DNA of 64,000 nt from Planctomonas sp. JC2975 (GTDB lineage Bacteria > Actinomycetota > Actinomycetes > Actinomycetales > Microbacteriaceae): the NCBI RefSeq assembly GCF_012985205.1, contig NZ_JABEKS010000001.1, positions 2,232,001-2,296,000 of the forward strand. Reading direction: 5' to 3'. Within the stretch, counting starts at the first letter, position 1. Each line of letters begins with the position of its first letter. The position numbers and the translations under genes are program-made. Shown in pieces: positions 1 through 8,865 of the stretch. Below the pieces are notes generated by a model, which ran no database searches, was not told the DNA's origin, and worked only from the letters and a program-made list of their open reading frames with translations.

Positions 1-92
1 AGCATGCCGATCGGGAGGAGGAAGGTGAAGACCAGGGAGGCGACGTTCCTCAGTTGGCGCAGGGACTCGAGTCCCAGGTAGGTGATGCTCAT
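1..92 (-). CDS. ABC-2 type transporter permease, N-terminal fragment (cut by window edge)
   Basis: Only about the first 30 codons are present. The peptide begins MSITYLGLESLRQLRNVAS and runs into the hydrophobic stretch LVFTFLLPIGM, the usual start of an ABC-2 membrane subunit, where a short cytoplasmic helix precedes the first membrane span. Its ATG overlaps the stop codon of the upstream ATPase gene in an ATGA junction, so the two are translationally coupled and form one exporter. The substrate cannot be read from the sequence. The assignment rests mainly on the coupled ATPase. Confidence 0.75.
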   Translation of the reverse strand, partial: MSITYLGLESLRQLRNVASLVFTFLLPIGM

Positions 93-1150
93 GAGCGGTC
101 TCCGATCAAGGTCGATTCGTCTGTCGGCTGTCGCCGCTGGTCGAGCATGTCGCGCTCCCTCTGGTCGAGGTCTAAACCGGCGTCCCTGGAAGTGGTTCCG
201 ACGAGCTCGACCGGCGGTGCGGTGCCGGCATTCGTCGTCAGCGCGAGGAACGCGTCGTCCATGGAGTGGGCCGTCACCTCGATGTCGTGAACGTCGTCGT
301 GGTTCGAGAGAAGTGTGCGGAGGGCTGCATCGGGGTCGTCGCTCACGATGGTGAGCACGTCTCCCCTGCGGTCGACCGTTCGTACGCCGGGCAGCTCGTA
401 CAGCTCGGCAGCGGCATCCGCTGTCCAGGCGAAGTCGAACGTCGCGCGGATGCGACGCCCGGCCACCACCGCCTTGACCTCGGCGGGTGCGCCGTCGGCG
501 ACCACTCTGCCGTCTGCCAGCATCACGATGCGGTCGGCGTAGGCATCCGCTTCGTCGAGGTAGTGCGTGGCGAAGACCACCGTGCGGCCGGCATCGGTGA
601 ACTCACGCATCGACTGCCAGAACGTGCGGCGGGCCTCGACGTCCATGGCGGCCGTCGGCTCGTCGAGGAAGATGAGGTCGGGGTTCGAGACGATGGCCAC
701 CGCGAACCGCGCACGCTGCAGCTGCCCGCCGGACAGCTTGCGCACCTTCTGCTTCGCGATGTCGGCTACCCGGGCGCGCTCGAGCGCTTCCTGCACGGGG
801 AGCGGATGCCTGTGCGCGGCAGCGATGAGCGAGACTGCCTGCCGAACGGTGAGGTCGGGCAGGAGCGCACCGCCCTGCAGCATGGCCCCGACGCGTCCCT
901 CGTCGATGGCGGATCGCGGATTCCCGCCGAACAGTGTGGCGCTGCCTGCGGTCGGCGTGGCGAATCCCAGGGCGAGGTCGATGCTCGTCGACTTGCCGGC
1001 GCCGTTCGGGCCGAGCAGGGCGACCACCTCCCCGGACTGGATCGTCAGGTCGATGCCGTCGACCGCCGTGATCGACCCGAAGGTCTTGCGCAGGCCCGTC
1101 AACTGGATGACCGGGGCCTCGATGGCTGGTGTCGTGTTCACGCTTCTCAT
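89..1150 (-). CDS. ABC transporter ATP-binding protein (drug/daunorubicin-exporter type)
   Basis: This is the nucleotide-binding subunit of an ABC exporter (353 residues). The Walker A motif GPNGAGKST is at about residues 47-55, the LSGGQ signature at 139-143, Walker B LIFLDE at about 159-164 and the switch histidine in FATH at about 196. The C-terminal 100 residues beyond the core domain resemble the accessory domain of DrrA/CcmA-type ATPases. The gene is coupled to the permease downstream. A GTGACA/TGTCAC inverted repeat lies about 50 bp upstream and is a plausible operator. The transported compound is unknown; antibiotic or lipid export is typical of the family. Confidence 0.92.
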   Translation of the reverse strand: MRSVNTTPAIEAPVIQLTGLRKTFGSITAVDGIDLTIQSGEVVALLGPNGAGKSTSIDLALGFATPTAGSATLFGGNPRSAIDEGRVGAMLQGGALLPDLTVRQAVSLIAAAHRHPLPVQEALERARVADIAKQKVRKLSGGQLQRARFAVAIVSNPDLIFLDEPTAAMDVEARRTFWQSMREFTDAGRTVVFATHYLDEADAYADRIVMLADGRVVADGAPAEVKAVVAGRRIRATFDFAWTADAAAELYELPGVRTVDRRGDVLTIVSDDPDAALRTLLSNHDDVHDIEVTAHSMDDAFLALTTNAGTAPPVELVGTTSRDAGLDLDQRERDMLDQRRQPTDESTLIGDRS

Positions 1151-1200
1151 CGAAGCGCTCGGCGGATGCCGACGCCTCGGCCGCGCATCACCTCACGGCC

Positions 1201-1214
1201 GTGACATTTGTCAC
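1201..1214. promoter_or_regulatory. Inverted repeat upstream of the ABC exporter (candidate operator)
   Basis: The sequence is GTGACA, two bases, then TGTCAC, a perfect 6-bp inverted repeat. It lies about 50 bp upstream of the ABC ATPase start (1150) and just beyond the end of the neighbouring gene, where an operator for the exporter would be expected. No dedicated regulator gene is visible next to it, so the cognate factor is unknown. Confidence 0.4.
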
Positions 1215-2417
1215 TTACCGGTCCGACGGCACCATGAAGACGGTCCAGTCCTCGTCCGCCCAGCTGATCGGTGCATCCGGATCCTTGCGGTTCAGACGGT
1301 ACGACGGATCAGCATCCCGGCGCATCCGCACCGACGCGTGCACCATCGCGTCATCAGGGATGCGACGGTGGGTGGTGCCGATGAGGTGGTAGGCCCACGG
1401 ATCCTTGTTCACGCGGTTGGCTCCGTCGGCGAGCCCCTCCACCACGCTGCAGAACTTGCGGTACTGGGCATCCCAGGCTCCGTCGCGGAGCAGGAAGTCG
1501 CGGCCGGCGCCCTCGAAGACCCACTTCAGGGCGATCCTCGCCAGGTCGTTGTTGTCGAAGGTTCCGCCGACGTCGCAATGCACGCCGGAGAACCACACCT
1601 CCTCGAACCGCGGATTCGGCTTTACCGGCGAATAGCGGAACTGCAGTCGCCACTCGTCGATGGCGACTGCGTGCCTGAGCTTCTTCACGTTCGACAGGTT
1701 GTAGGTCTCGGCCCAGTCCAGGTTGCCGAGTCCGCCGAACCACGACTCGACGGTGTCCCAGATGCCGAGGTACTCGACGGGGACGGCGTGGATGTCCCGC
1801 TCCCCGAGGCTGGTCAGGAACTCGTCCGGTGCGCTGCCGGGAGGAGCGGCGACGGGCTGTCCCTGCGTTCCCCAGCACAGGGCATCCGCGAACTCCTTCG
1901 CCTCGGCTGCGCGCGCGTCCCTCGCCTTCTGAGTGCGAACGGGCTTGACGTACTCCTTCACCGCGTACTCGACGAGGTTCTCGGAGCCGGCGCGGAGCAT
2001 CCCGGGCCGCGCCAGCATTCCTGCCAGGGCACGCGCCGTGTACGCCCCGCGGCTGAAGCCGAAGATGTACACGCGGTCGCCCGGCCGGTACCGATCCATC
2101 AGCCAGGCGTACGCCTGCGTGACGTTGGTCTTCATGCCGAGGCCGAACGCCAGACCGCACAGACGCGAGAACGCCTTGCCGATCTTGCCGACAGCGCCCG
2201 CCGCAGGCAGCGTACCCACACCGGGGTCGTAGTACGCGAGCTGCTCCTTCGGATGATCGAGGTCGAGCATCATGAAGACCTTCGCCGCGTTCGTCGGATG
2301 GCTGTCGAGCAGATTGTTCGTGCCGTCCAGGCAGATCACGATGTTCTTCGGCGGGGGCGCCACATCCTGCGCCGCCGGATCGCCGCCCGTGTTCGGTTGT
2401 ACGTCGCTCACGATCAT
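1215..2417 (-). CDS. DUF2235 domain hydrolase (Tle1-like alpha/beta fold)
   Basis: This 400-residue protein matches the DUF2235 family, whose best-known members are T6SS phospholipase effectors such as Tle1. The early strand motif ICLDGTNN is at about residues 28-35. The nucleophile elbow GFSRGAYTAR is at about 120-129, with Ser122 as the expected catalytic serine. No signal peptide or membrane segment is visible, so the product is probably cytosolic. No secretion-system genes surround it. The gene has its own ATG start and stands alone between an ABC exporter and a methyltransferase. Lipase or esterase activity is inferred from the family and the substrate is unknown. Confidence 0.85.
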   Translation of the reverse strand: MIVSDVQPNTGGDPAAQDVAPPPKNIVICLDGTNNLLDSHPTNAAKVFMMLDLDHPKEQLAYYDPGVGTLPAAGAVGKIGKAFSRLCGLAFGLGMKTNVTQAYAWLMDRYRPGDRVYIFGFSRGAYTARALAGMLARPGMLRAGSENLVEYAVKEYVKPVRTQKARDARAAEAKEFADALCWGTQGQPVAAPPGSAPDEFLTSLGERDIHAVPVEYLGIWDTVESWFGGLGNLDWAETYNLSNVKKLRHAVAIDEWRLQFRYSPVKPNPRFEEVWFSGVHCDVGGTFDNNDLARIALKWVFEGAGRDFLLRDGAWDAQYRKFCSVVEGLADGANRVNKDPWAYHLIGTTHRRIPDDAMVHASVRMRRDADPSYRLNRKDPDAPISWADEDWTVFMVPSDR

Positions 2418-2504
2418 GACGCCCCCCTCGCCGCCAGTCTCGGGGTCATCATAAGAACGACTGTGCGACGGATGGGACCCCCCTGAACGTGGGGCGTGGG
2501 GCGT

Positions 2505-3290
2505 CTATGCAGCCGGCTTGCGCGCCTCCAGCAGGATTCGCGCACTGTACGAAACGAACACGCCGTCACGGCGGATGATCGCATCCAGCTCGCGGAGGCG
2601 TTCGCGATAGCGCTCGACCGTGAAGTCCGGAACCGTCCACACCACCTTGCGCAGGAAGTACACGACGGCCGCGATGTCGAAGAACTCGATGCGCGTGCGC
2701 TCCTCGCGCAGGTCGATGAGCTCTAGCTCTGCCGACTCCGCCTTGGCGCGCAGCCAGTCGATCGTCGACACGTCATCGCGTGGCTGCGGACCCATCAGGA
2801 ACTCGTACAGCTCGCTGTTCGATCGATCGCCGATCTGCTGCGAGAGGTAGATCCCACCCGGCATGAGTACCCGGTTCACCTCGTCGAAGTCCGTGACGAC
2901 CGGGTGCCGGCTCACAACCAGCGCGAAGCTCGCGTCACCGAACGGCAGCGCGTCATCCTCCTCCGACGCGATCACGGTTCCGGCGAAGGGCGCGAGAGCG
3001 GCCCTGGCCAGCGGCACGTTCGGCGGCCAGCCCTCCGTCGCGGCCACGACGCCGGGTGTCGGATCCGCTCCGCGAAGGATCTCGGCGAAAACCTCACCGC
3101 CGCCTGTCTGCACGTCGAGCACGCCTGCGACCTCGCTCGCGCGAGCGGATGCCAGGCGCGCGTATCCCCAGCTCGGTCGTTCCTCGGTGGCCCGCCCGTC
3201 GAACCAGGAGAAGTCCCAGCCCTCGGTCGGTACCGCCTCGCCCTCGGCGATCAGGGTGTCGAAGTCTGCGGACTGCCGGTTGTCGGTCAT
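2505..3290 (-). CDS. Class I SAM-dependent methyltransferase
   Basis: The product is a 261-residue soluble protein. It has a glycine-rich motif I, VLDVQTGGGEV, at about residues 57-67, followed by an acidic residue in the next strand (VVAATE) and a post-motif resembling PGGIYLSQQIG. These features fit the Rossmann-type methyltransferase fold (Methyltransf_11/25-like). The N-terminal 50 residues form a separate helical cap containing the motif WFDGRATEERPSW. The substrate cannot be inferred from the context, which contains no pathway partner. Confidence 0.82.
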   Translation of the reverse strand: MTDNRQSADFDTLIAEGEAVPTEGWDFSWFDGRATEERPSWGYARLASARASEVAGVLDVQTGGGEVFAEILRGADPTPGVVAATEGWPPNVPLARAALAPFAGTVIASEEDDALPFGDASFALVVSRHPVVTDFDEVNRVLMPGGIYLSQQIGDRSNSELYEFLMGPQPRDDVSTIDWLRAKAESAELELIDLREERTRIEFFDIAAVVYFLRKVVWTVPDFTVERYRERLRELDAIIRRDGVFVSYSARILLEARKPAA

Positions 3291-3372
3291 CCGGCCATCG
3301 TGCCATCGCGGTGGCTTGACCCCCCACTGCGATCGGGATGTCGAGGCCGATGCTCACGCGCGCCCGTCGGCT

Positions 3373-3714
3373 TCACTCATCGGAGCGTGCGCGTCGGCTC
3401 GCCGCATCGATCAGCGCGGAGACCTCCGCCGCCGGCCGGATCCCGAACCAGCGCTCCGCATTCGGGCGCGACTCCTCCGTGAGCCGGGAGTACGGCGCAG
3501 GGTCGCGGCCGGAGGCGCGCACGGCGGCATCGAGCGCATCACGGACGAGCCAGACGTCCACAGGATCCGGTTCCGCGTTGGCCAGCGCCTCGCGCACGCG
3601 TTCAGCATGGATGCCGAGCGCGTCGGCGATGCGCTGCTCACTCCATCCGCTGAGCTTCAAGTTCTGACGCAACTCCAGCCGGGTCTGCTCCAGCTCGGAC
3701 CGATTCAGCGACAT
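3373..3714 (-). CDS. DUF2316 family protein (HTH-like small regulator)
   Basis: The 113-residue product starts MSLNRSELEQTRLELRQNL and matches DUF2316, a small actinobacterial and firmicute family with an N-terminal helix-turn-helix-like segment (SEQRIADALGIHAERVREAL, about residues 25-45). The ATG at 3712-3714 was chosen because upstream in-frame sequence is not family-like. The gene points away from azoR across a gap of about 170 bp, so it may share a control region with it. The function of the family is unknown; DNA binding is an inference from the helical pattern. Confidence 0.75.
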   Translation of the reverse strand: MSLNRSELEQTRLELRQNLKLSGWSEQRIADALGIHAERVREALANAEPDPVDVWLVRDALDAAVRASGRDPAPYSRLTEESRPNAERWFGIRPAAEVSALIDAASRRARSDE

Positions 3715-3882
3715 TGTGGCCCCCTCCACGACGACTGTTTCCAGCCTGCCATTCGAGTGCCGGATGCGCGACGAACCCGAGGTTCCGAGAACAGGTCGGG
3801 CGTGGCGGCGAACTGCTGCTGCGACCTGGCGCTGCAGGCGGCCGCGAGCGAACACGGCGTACCGACCCAGTACGGTTGACGC

Positions 3883-4524
3883 GTGCCGACGCTGCTGCAA
3901 CTGGACTCCTCGATCGATCCCGTGACCTCGGTGTCGCGCGAGTTGACGGCGCGGTTCGCGAGGGCGTGGGCCTCAGCCGGATCCGACCGCACCGTCGTCG
4001 TGCACGACCTCGTCGCGGATCCCGTGCCGCACCTGGCGCACGAGTCTCTGCACTGGGCGCCCTCTTTGCGTGGCGCGAACGCCCCGGAGCTGCCCCGCGA
4101 GCAATCGACGCAGGATGCCGTCATCGCCGAGCTCCTCTCCGCCGACGTGCTCGTGATCGGCGCCCCCATGTACAACTACTCGGTGCCGTCCACGCTGAAG
4201 ACGTGGATCGACCACGTGCACGTCCCCGGCGTGCTTGCGCCGTTCGGAGCGGATCCCGTCCAGCCGCTGAAGGGCCGGCTCGCAGTGATCGTCACCGCGC
4301 GCGGCGGCATCTACGACGAAGGCACCGAGAACGAGGGACGCGATCACACCGTGCCGCCGATCGACCTGATTCTCGGCGACGCCCTCGGCATGCGGATCGA
4401 CACCGTCGCGGTGAGCCGCAGCCTGTCACGCACCCTGCCGGGGCTGGCGGGCGAGCGCGAGCGGTTCGAAGCCGAGCTGTCTGCCGCCAGGGAGCGGATC
4501 GACGCGCTCGCGGCATCCGCCTGA
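3883..4524 (+). CDS. azoR: FMN-dependent NADH-azoreductase (AzoR family)
   Basis: This 213-residue flavodoxin-fold enzyme uses NADH to reduce quinones and azo compounds by two electrons, protecting against thiol and quinone stress. The FMN-binding loop LDSSIDPVTSVSRELT is near residue 8 and the motif IGAPMYNYSVPSTLKTWID is at about residues 92-110; both are diagnostic of AzoR. The start is a GTG. The downstream gene purM is convergent, with a perfect hairpin between the two stops. A quinone-responsive regulator is not evident nearby. Confidence 0.92.
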   Translation: MPTLLQLDSSIDPVTSVSRELTARFARAWASAGSDRTVVVHDLVADPVPHLAHESLHWAPSLRGANAPELPREQSTQDAVIAELLSADVLVIGAPMYNYSVPSTLKTWIDHVHVPGVLAPFGADPVQPLKGRLAVIVTARGGIYDEGTENEGRDHTVPPIDLILGDALGMRIDTVAVSRSLSRTLPGLAGERERFEAELSAARERIDALAASA

Positions 4525-4562
4525 GCGCCGAGCGACCGGGGACCACGACAGGGCCGTGCTTG

Positions 4563-4583
4563 CGCGATCGGTCGCCGATCGCG
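4563..4583. terminator. Hairpin between convergent azoR and purM
   Basis: A 9-bp perfect stem (CGCGATCGG paired with CCGATCGCG) with a 3-nt loop sits 38 bp after the azoR stop and 10 bp before the purM stop. There is no T tract on either side. It could act as a bidirectional hairpin that stops or protects both transcripts. Confidence 0.5.
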
Positions 4584-4592
4584 AAGCGGAGG

Positions 4593-5702
4593 TCAGTCTC
4601 CGAATGCCCCGACGAGACGGACGGCGCCGCCGTCAACGCCCTTGGCGCCCTGCTCGTAACCCTTGACGTCGTGCTCGGCCGTCGACACCGTTCCCACCTG
4701 CCACGCCGGGATGCCGTCGACCGCGAGCGTCGAGACGACGGATGCCGCTGCATCCGCTTCGACGACGGCGAAGAATCCGACGCCGAGGTTCCAGGTGCCT
4801 TCGGCACTCTCGAGGCTGGTGCCCGCGAGATCGCTGAGCACGCGGAACACCGGAGACGGCGACCACGTGGAGCGGTTGACATCGACCCAGGATCCGCGCG
4901 GCAGCACCCGCGCCAGGTTGGCGGCGATTCCCCCGCCGGTCACGTGCGAGAGCGCGTGCACGGACGGGCCGCTCGGCGACGCCAGCACGCGCAGCAGCGG
5001 GGCGGTGTAGAGCCGCGTCGGCTCGAGCAGGGTCTCGCCGACGACACCGCCGAACTCGTCGAGACGGTCGGTGAACGCGATCTTCCGCTTGGCGAGGACG
5101 TGGCGCACGAGCGAGTACCCGTTGGAGTGCAGGCCCGAGCTGCCGAGAGCGAGCACGACGTCGCCGTTGCGGACCTTCTCCGGGCCGAGCACGGCATCCG
5201 CCTCGACGACGCCGGTGGCGGCACCGGCCACGTCGTAGTCGTCGGGGCCGAGAAGGCCAGGGTGCTCTGCGGTCTCGCCGCCGACCAGCGCCGTGCGGGT
5301 CTCCGAGCAGGCGGCCGCGATGCCGCGTACGATGTCGGCGATGCGCTCCGGCACGACCTTGCCGCAGGCGATGTAGTCCGTCATGAACAGCGGGCGGGCT
5401 CCCACCACGACGATGTCGTCGACCACCATGCCGACGAGGTCCTGGCCGATGGTGTCGTGCTTGTCGAGCGCCTGGGCGATCGCCACCTTCGTGCCGACGC
5501 CATCGGTCGACGTGGCCAGCAGTGGCCGCCGGTAGCCGCGCAGAACGGATGCGTCGAAGAGTCCCGCGAATCCGCCGACGCCGCCGAGCACCTCCGGTCC
5601 GTGCGTCTTGGCCACGGCCGACTTCATGAGCTCGACCGCGAGATCGCCCGCGGCGGTGTCGACGCCGGCCTCGCGGTAGGTGCTGGTGGAGTTCTCGGTC
5701 AC
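4593..5702 (-). CDS. purM: Phosphoribosylformylglycinamidine cyclo-ligase (AIR synthetase)
   Basis: PurM closes the imidazole ring, converting FGAM and ATP to AIR, ADP and phosphate. The 369-residue length is slightly above the usual 340-350. The ATP-grasp-like signature STDGVGTKVAIAQ is at about residues 65-77, and the motifs GMVVDDIVVVGARPLFMTDY and GGETAEHPG are intact. The start is a GTG. In many actinobacteria purM follows purF directly. Here it lies 4.2 kb from purF on the opposite strand, with a MocR/CMD and an ECF41 module between them. Confidence 0.97.
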   Translation of the reverse strand: MTENSTSTYREAGVDTAAGDLAVELMKSAVAKTHGPEVLGGVGGFAGLFDASVLRGYRRPLLATSTDGVGTKVAIAQALDKHDTIGQDLVGMVVDDIVVVGARPLFMTDYIACGKVVPERIADIVRGIAAACSETRTALVGGETAEHPGLLGPDDYDVAGAATGVVEADAVLGPEKVRNGDVVLALGSSGLHSNGYSLVRHVLAKRKIAFTDRLDEFGGVVGETLLEPTRLYTAPLLRVLASPSGPSVHALSHVTGGGIAANLARVLPRGSWVDVNRSTWSPSPVFRVLSDLAGTSLESAEGTWNLGVGFFAVVEADAAASVVSTLAVDGIPAWQVGTVSTAEHDVKGYEQGAKGVDGGAVRLVGAFGD

Positions 5703-5711
5703 GGATCCAGC

Positions 5712-7322
5712 CTAGTTGCGGGAGTTCGGCGCATCGGCCGCACCGTCTCTCGCACGCTCGATGGCCGTGAACGCCAACCCGAGCGTCTCATCGAATCGGT
5801 GCGGCGCAGGCGCACCGAACCCGACCACCATCGCCGGATGCCGGGGCGCCCGCCGTGCCTCACCAATCGCCCGAGCCGCTCCAGGCGCCCGGAACGTGCG
5901 GAGGCCGGCGAGCGCGAGGCCGACGGCATCCGCTTCCCGGCTGACATGCTCTTCGCGGATGCCGTCGGGCAACTCGAGCAGGCACTGCAGACCGGCTGCC
6001 ATGCCGGTGACTCTGGCGGCCGGCATCCGCTCCTCGACGAGGTGCTCGACCCGCCGGCGTCGATCGCGGTAGCGTGCGCGGGCGCTGCGGACGCTGCGGT
6101 CGTAGTCGCCGTGTTCGAGGAACTCGGCGAGCGCGAGTTGCGTCAGCGCCCCCGGCCTCGCGCCGTCCAGTCGGCGCTGATCGGCAACCGCAGTGACGAA
6201 CCCACCGGGCAGAACGCACCACCCGAGCCCGATGCCGGGACCGAGGGCCTTGCTGGCCGTTCCGATGAAGGCCACGTGATCGGGGGCGAGTGATTGCAGG
6301 GCGCCGACGGCACGGCGATCGAAGCGGAACTCCCCGTCGTAGTCGTCCTCGATGATCAGCGCACCGGTGCGCTCCGCCCAAGCCGCGACCGCTGCGCGGC
6401 GCGCGGGACTCAGTGCGACACCGGTCGGGAACTGGTGGGCCGGGGTGAGCAGCACGGCGTCGACGCAATCCGCGACGCGGCCTCCGTCGCCGAGCCCGTC
6501 GACGACGGCGCCCGAATCGTCGACGGGCACCGGAACCACCTCCAGGCCCGAGGCGGCGAGGATGTCGCGATGCACCTCGTGCCCGTACTCCTCGACCGCG
6601 ACGCGGCGGGCTCCGCGCGCGACGAGGGCCATGGCGATCAGTCGCATGGCATGGCCGGCACCGTGCGTGACGTGCACTCTCGAGGGCTCGACGACGACCC
6701 CCCTCGCGCGGCCCAGATACGAGGTCAGTGCCTCTCGGAGCTCCGGCAGGCCGTGCGGATGCCCGTATCCCAGCTCGGAGGCGGGCGCCACCAGGAACGC
6801 GCGGCGGAGTGCGGCCGTCCACGCCTCGCGTGGGAAGAGAGTGGTGTCCGGGATCCCGGCGCGGAGATCGAACGTCGGGTCCGGCGCGACACCGACGGAT
6901 CCGGCCTCGTCCGCGGCGTCGGCCCCACTGCGCCCATCCCGCGTGCGGGTGCTCCGTTGCACCGATCCGCCACGGGCGTGCGCCCGCGCGCCGCGCTCGG
7001 CCTCCACGCGCCTCCCGGACTCGACGTCGCGCGATGAGGTCCTCCGATCGACGATCCGCGCCGTCGAGGCCACCCACGTGCCCGCGCCGACGCGGGATTC
7101 GAGCCATCCCTCGCCGACCAGCCGCTCGTAGACCTCGGCGACGCTGTTCCGCGCGATGCCCAGATCCACGGCAAGACCGCGGGATGCCGGCAGCCGGACA
7201 CCGCGCACGAGGCGCCCGTCTCGGATCATGTCACGAAGCGCGGCCTCGAGCGAGTCCGTCTTGCGTCGCGGATCTAGGACGAGGTGCAGATCCCTGCCGA
7301 GATTGGCCCAGTCGTTCGCCAT
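5712..7322 (-). CDS. MocR/PdxR-family regulator (GntR HTH fused to aminotransferase)
   Basis: This 536-residue protein has an N-terminal GntR winged helix (about residues 15-85, with the motif LPASRGLAVDLGIARNSVAEVYERL) followed by a fold-type I aminotransferase domain. The PLP lysine is in GTASKALGPG at about residue 358. The ~85-residue linker between them is Arg/Asp-rich and longer than usual. MocR proteins are PLP-responsive regulators rather than working transaminases. The gene is divergent from the carboxymuconolactone decarboxylase gene with only 34 bp between the starts, so it probably controls that gene. The ATG at 7320-7322 begins MANDWANLG. The longer upstream reading frame overlaps the divergent gene and was not used. 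Confidence 0.88.
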   Translation of the reverse strand: MANDWANLGRDLHLVLDPRRKTDSLEAALRDMIRDGRLVRGVRLPASRGLAVDLGIARNSVAEVYERLVGEGWLESRVGAGTWVASTARIVDRRTSSRDVESGRRVEAERGARAHARGGSVQRSTRTRDGRSGADAADEAGSVGVAPDPTFDLRAGIPDTTLFPREAWTAALRRAFLVAPASELGYGHPHGLPELREALTSYLGRARGVVVEPSRVHVTHGAGHAMRLIAMALVARGARRVAVEEYGHEVHRDILAASGLEVVPVPVDDSGAVVDGLGDGGRVADCVDAVLLTPAHQFPTGVALSPARRAAVAAWAERTGALIIEDDYDGEFRFDRRAVGALQSLAPDHVAFIGTASKALGPGIGLGWCVLPGGFVTAVADQRRLDGARPGALTQLALAEFLEHGDYDRSVRSARARYRDRRRRVEHLVEERMPAARVTGMAAGLQCLLELPDGIREEHVSREADAVGLALAGLRTFRAPGAARAIGEARRAPRHPAMVVGFGAPAPHRFDETLGLAFTAIERARDGAADAPNSRN

Positions 7323-7356
7323 GACAATGGACTCTATCAAGGAGCCACTCCCGAGT

Positions 7357-7917
7357 ATGTTGGACCACATGAGCAGCGAACCCATCGTCCTTCCCGACAT
7401 CCGCTTCGACTTCGACGCACTTGCCCCCAAGTTCTCCCGCGCGCTGGCGCACCTCGACCACGCTGCCGAACTGGAGCTCGACGCCGTCGGCATCCCCGTC
7501 GGCCTGCGGAATCTCGTGAAGCTGCGTGCCTCGCAGTTGAACGGCTGCTCGTACTGCGTCGACATGCACTCCCGCGACGCACGCGACGCCGGCGAGTCCT
7601 TCCAACGCATCGCAGCCGTCGCCGTGTGGCAGGAGGCCCACTTCTTCACCGCACGCGAGCGAGCTGCCTTCGCCTTCACGGATGCCGTCATCCGCGCCTC
7701 CGAGACCCGAGTGCCCGACGAGGTGGTCGCCGACGCACTGGCGGTCTACTCGGAGACCGAGGTCTCCGCACTGCTCGCTCTCCTGGTGTCGATCAACGCG
7801 TGGAACCTGGTCGGCGTGACTGCGCGGTGCTGGCGCGCTGAGCCCGAGGCGGCAGCGGAGGACGCAGCGACGGCCCCGGTCGCAGAGTCTGAACCGGCGG
7901 TGACGGCAGCCGTCTAG
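7357..7917 (+). CDS. Carboxymuconolactone decarboxylase (AhpD-like) family protein
   Basis: The product (186 residues) belongs to the CMD/AhpD fold. It carries the redox motif CSYCVDMHSRDARDAGES, a CxxC plus downstream His as in AhpD-like peroxidases, in the segment LRASQLNGCSYCVDMH. It probably reduces alkyl hydroperoxides or acts as a thiol-dependent antioxidant. The ATG at 7357 has an AAGGAG ribosome site at 7339-7344; an ATG at 7369 is an alternative. The last 25 residues are Ala/Glu-rich and probably disordered. The gene is divergent from a MocR regulator and close to an SDR/ECF41 pair, a setting known for CMD genes. Confidence 0.88.
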   Translation: MLDHMSSEPIVLPDIRFDFDALAPKFSRALAHLDHAAELELDAVGIPVGLRNLVKLRASQLNGCSYCVDMHSRDARDAGESFQRIAAVAVWQEAHFFTARERAAFAFTDAVIRASETRVPDEVVADALAVYSETEVSALLALLVSINAWNLVGVTARCWRAEPEAAAEDAATAPVAESEPAVTAAV

Positions 7918-7939
7918 CGACGCTCGACGCGGGCCGCCA

Positions 7940-8791
7940 TCACGCGCCGACCGCAGCGGCCCGGCGGTGAGCCAGGAACTCCTCCCAGGTTGCCGTTCCC
8001 CGCTCCGCGCCCTTCGAGATGATCGCGTCGTGCAGCACGGCCTTCGCAGCGCCGCCGGGGAGTCCGACGGACATGATCAGTCGGTGACGGCCCTCGGACC
8101 TCAGATACTCGCGGACCAGCTCGTGCGAGGTGTACACGCGCGGGCCGCCCAGCTCCGGCACGTATCCGGCCGGCGCTCCCTCGGCGAGCGCGACGAGGCG
8201 GCCGGCCACCTCGTTCGCCGCGATCGGCTGTACGCGCAGCTTCTTCGGCAGCGGCACGACGGGCAGCTTCGCCACAGATTCCGCCACCGGCAGCACGAGC
8301 TCGAAGAACTGCGTGGCGCGCAGTGTGGTGAACGGGATGCCGGACTTCTCGATCACGAGCTCTCCCTCGCGCTTCTGCGCGAAGTACTCGAACATCGCGT
8401 GATCCGTCTTGGAGTGCACCGGGATGCGATCCGCACCTGCGACCGAGATGTAAACGAGGTGGCGGATACCGGCCGCACGTGCTGCCTCGACCAGCCGGCG
8501 GGCCTTCTCGCCATCGCCCTTCTGCGATCCGGCGCAATGGATGATCGTGTCCACGCCGGCGACGGCATCCGCGACTCCGCTGCCGGTTTCGAGGTCGCCT
8601 GCGACGTACTCGACGTCGTCGCGGGGACCGGAGCCGCGCCGGCTCACGACGCGCACCGTGCGCCCGCGGTCGCGGAGGCGATCGACGACCATCGTGCCGA
8701 GAGTGCCGGCACCACCGGTGACCAGCACGAGGCCGTCTGCGTGGTCTGCGGAGGATCCGGAGGCAGACGAACCGGGGATGGACGAGCTCAT
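7940..8791 (-). CDS. NAD(P)H-binding SDR, NmrA-like epimerase/oxidoreductase
   Basis: This 283-residue protein has an N-terminal Rossmann dinucleotide motif, VTGGAGTLGTMVVDRL, at about residues 23-38. It also has the atypical SDR pattern of NmrA/YesF-like proteins (HLVYISVAGADRIP, then K at the Yxxx(K)-equivalent region). The ATG at 8789-8791 was chosen; a 15-residue Ser/Gly/Asp lead precedes the Rossmann strand. The gene is divergent from an ECF41 sigma factor, and a TGTCACA box lies upstream of it. It therefore fits the oxidoreductase/epimerase target class typical of ECF41 loci. The substrate is unknown. Confidence 0.88.
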   Translation of the reverse strand: MSSSIPGSSASGSSADHADGLVLVTGGAGTLGTMVVDRLRDRGRTVRVVSRRGSGPRDDVEYVAGDLETGSGVADAVAGVDTIIHCAGSQKGDGEKARRLVEAARAAGIRHLVYISVAGADRIPVHSKTDHAMFEYFAQKREGELVIEKSGIPFTTLRATQFFELVLPVAESVAKLPVVPLPKKLRVQPIAANEVAGRLVALAEGAPAGYVPELGGPRVYTSHELVREYLRSEGRHRLIMSVGLPGGAAKAVLHDAIISKGAERGTATWEEFLAHRRAAAVGA

Positions 8792-8865
8792 GATGTGCCT
8801 TTCGTCGTGCGTCGAGGCGGTACCAGCGGTGCCGGTTCGACGCGATTCGATGTCTTCACCAGGCC

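Noticed and set aside
1215-2417. The DUF2235 hydrolase as a secreted T6SS effector
   Set aside because: No T6SS genes, no secretion signal and a Gram-positive setting; it is kept only as a cytosolic hydrolase.
3714-6293. A long open frame of 859 codons on the plus strand opposite purM and MocR
   Set aside because: It is Arg-rich, lacks any domain pattern and lies over genes on the other strand that are clear family members; it is a GC-driven antisense artefact.
7322-7691. A longer N-terminus for the MocR protein
   Set aside because: It would overlap the divergent CMD gene and adds residues with no GntR-like character; the ATG at 7320-7322 fits the family.
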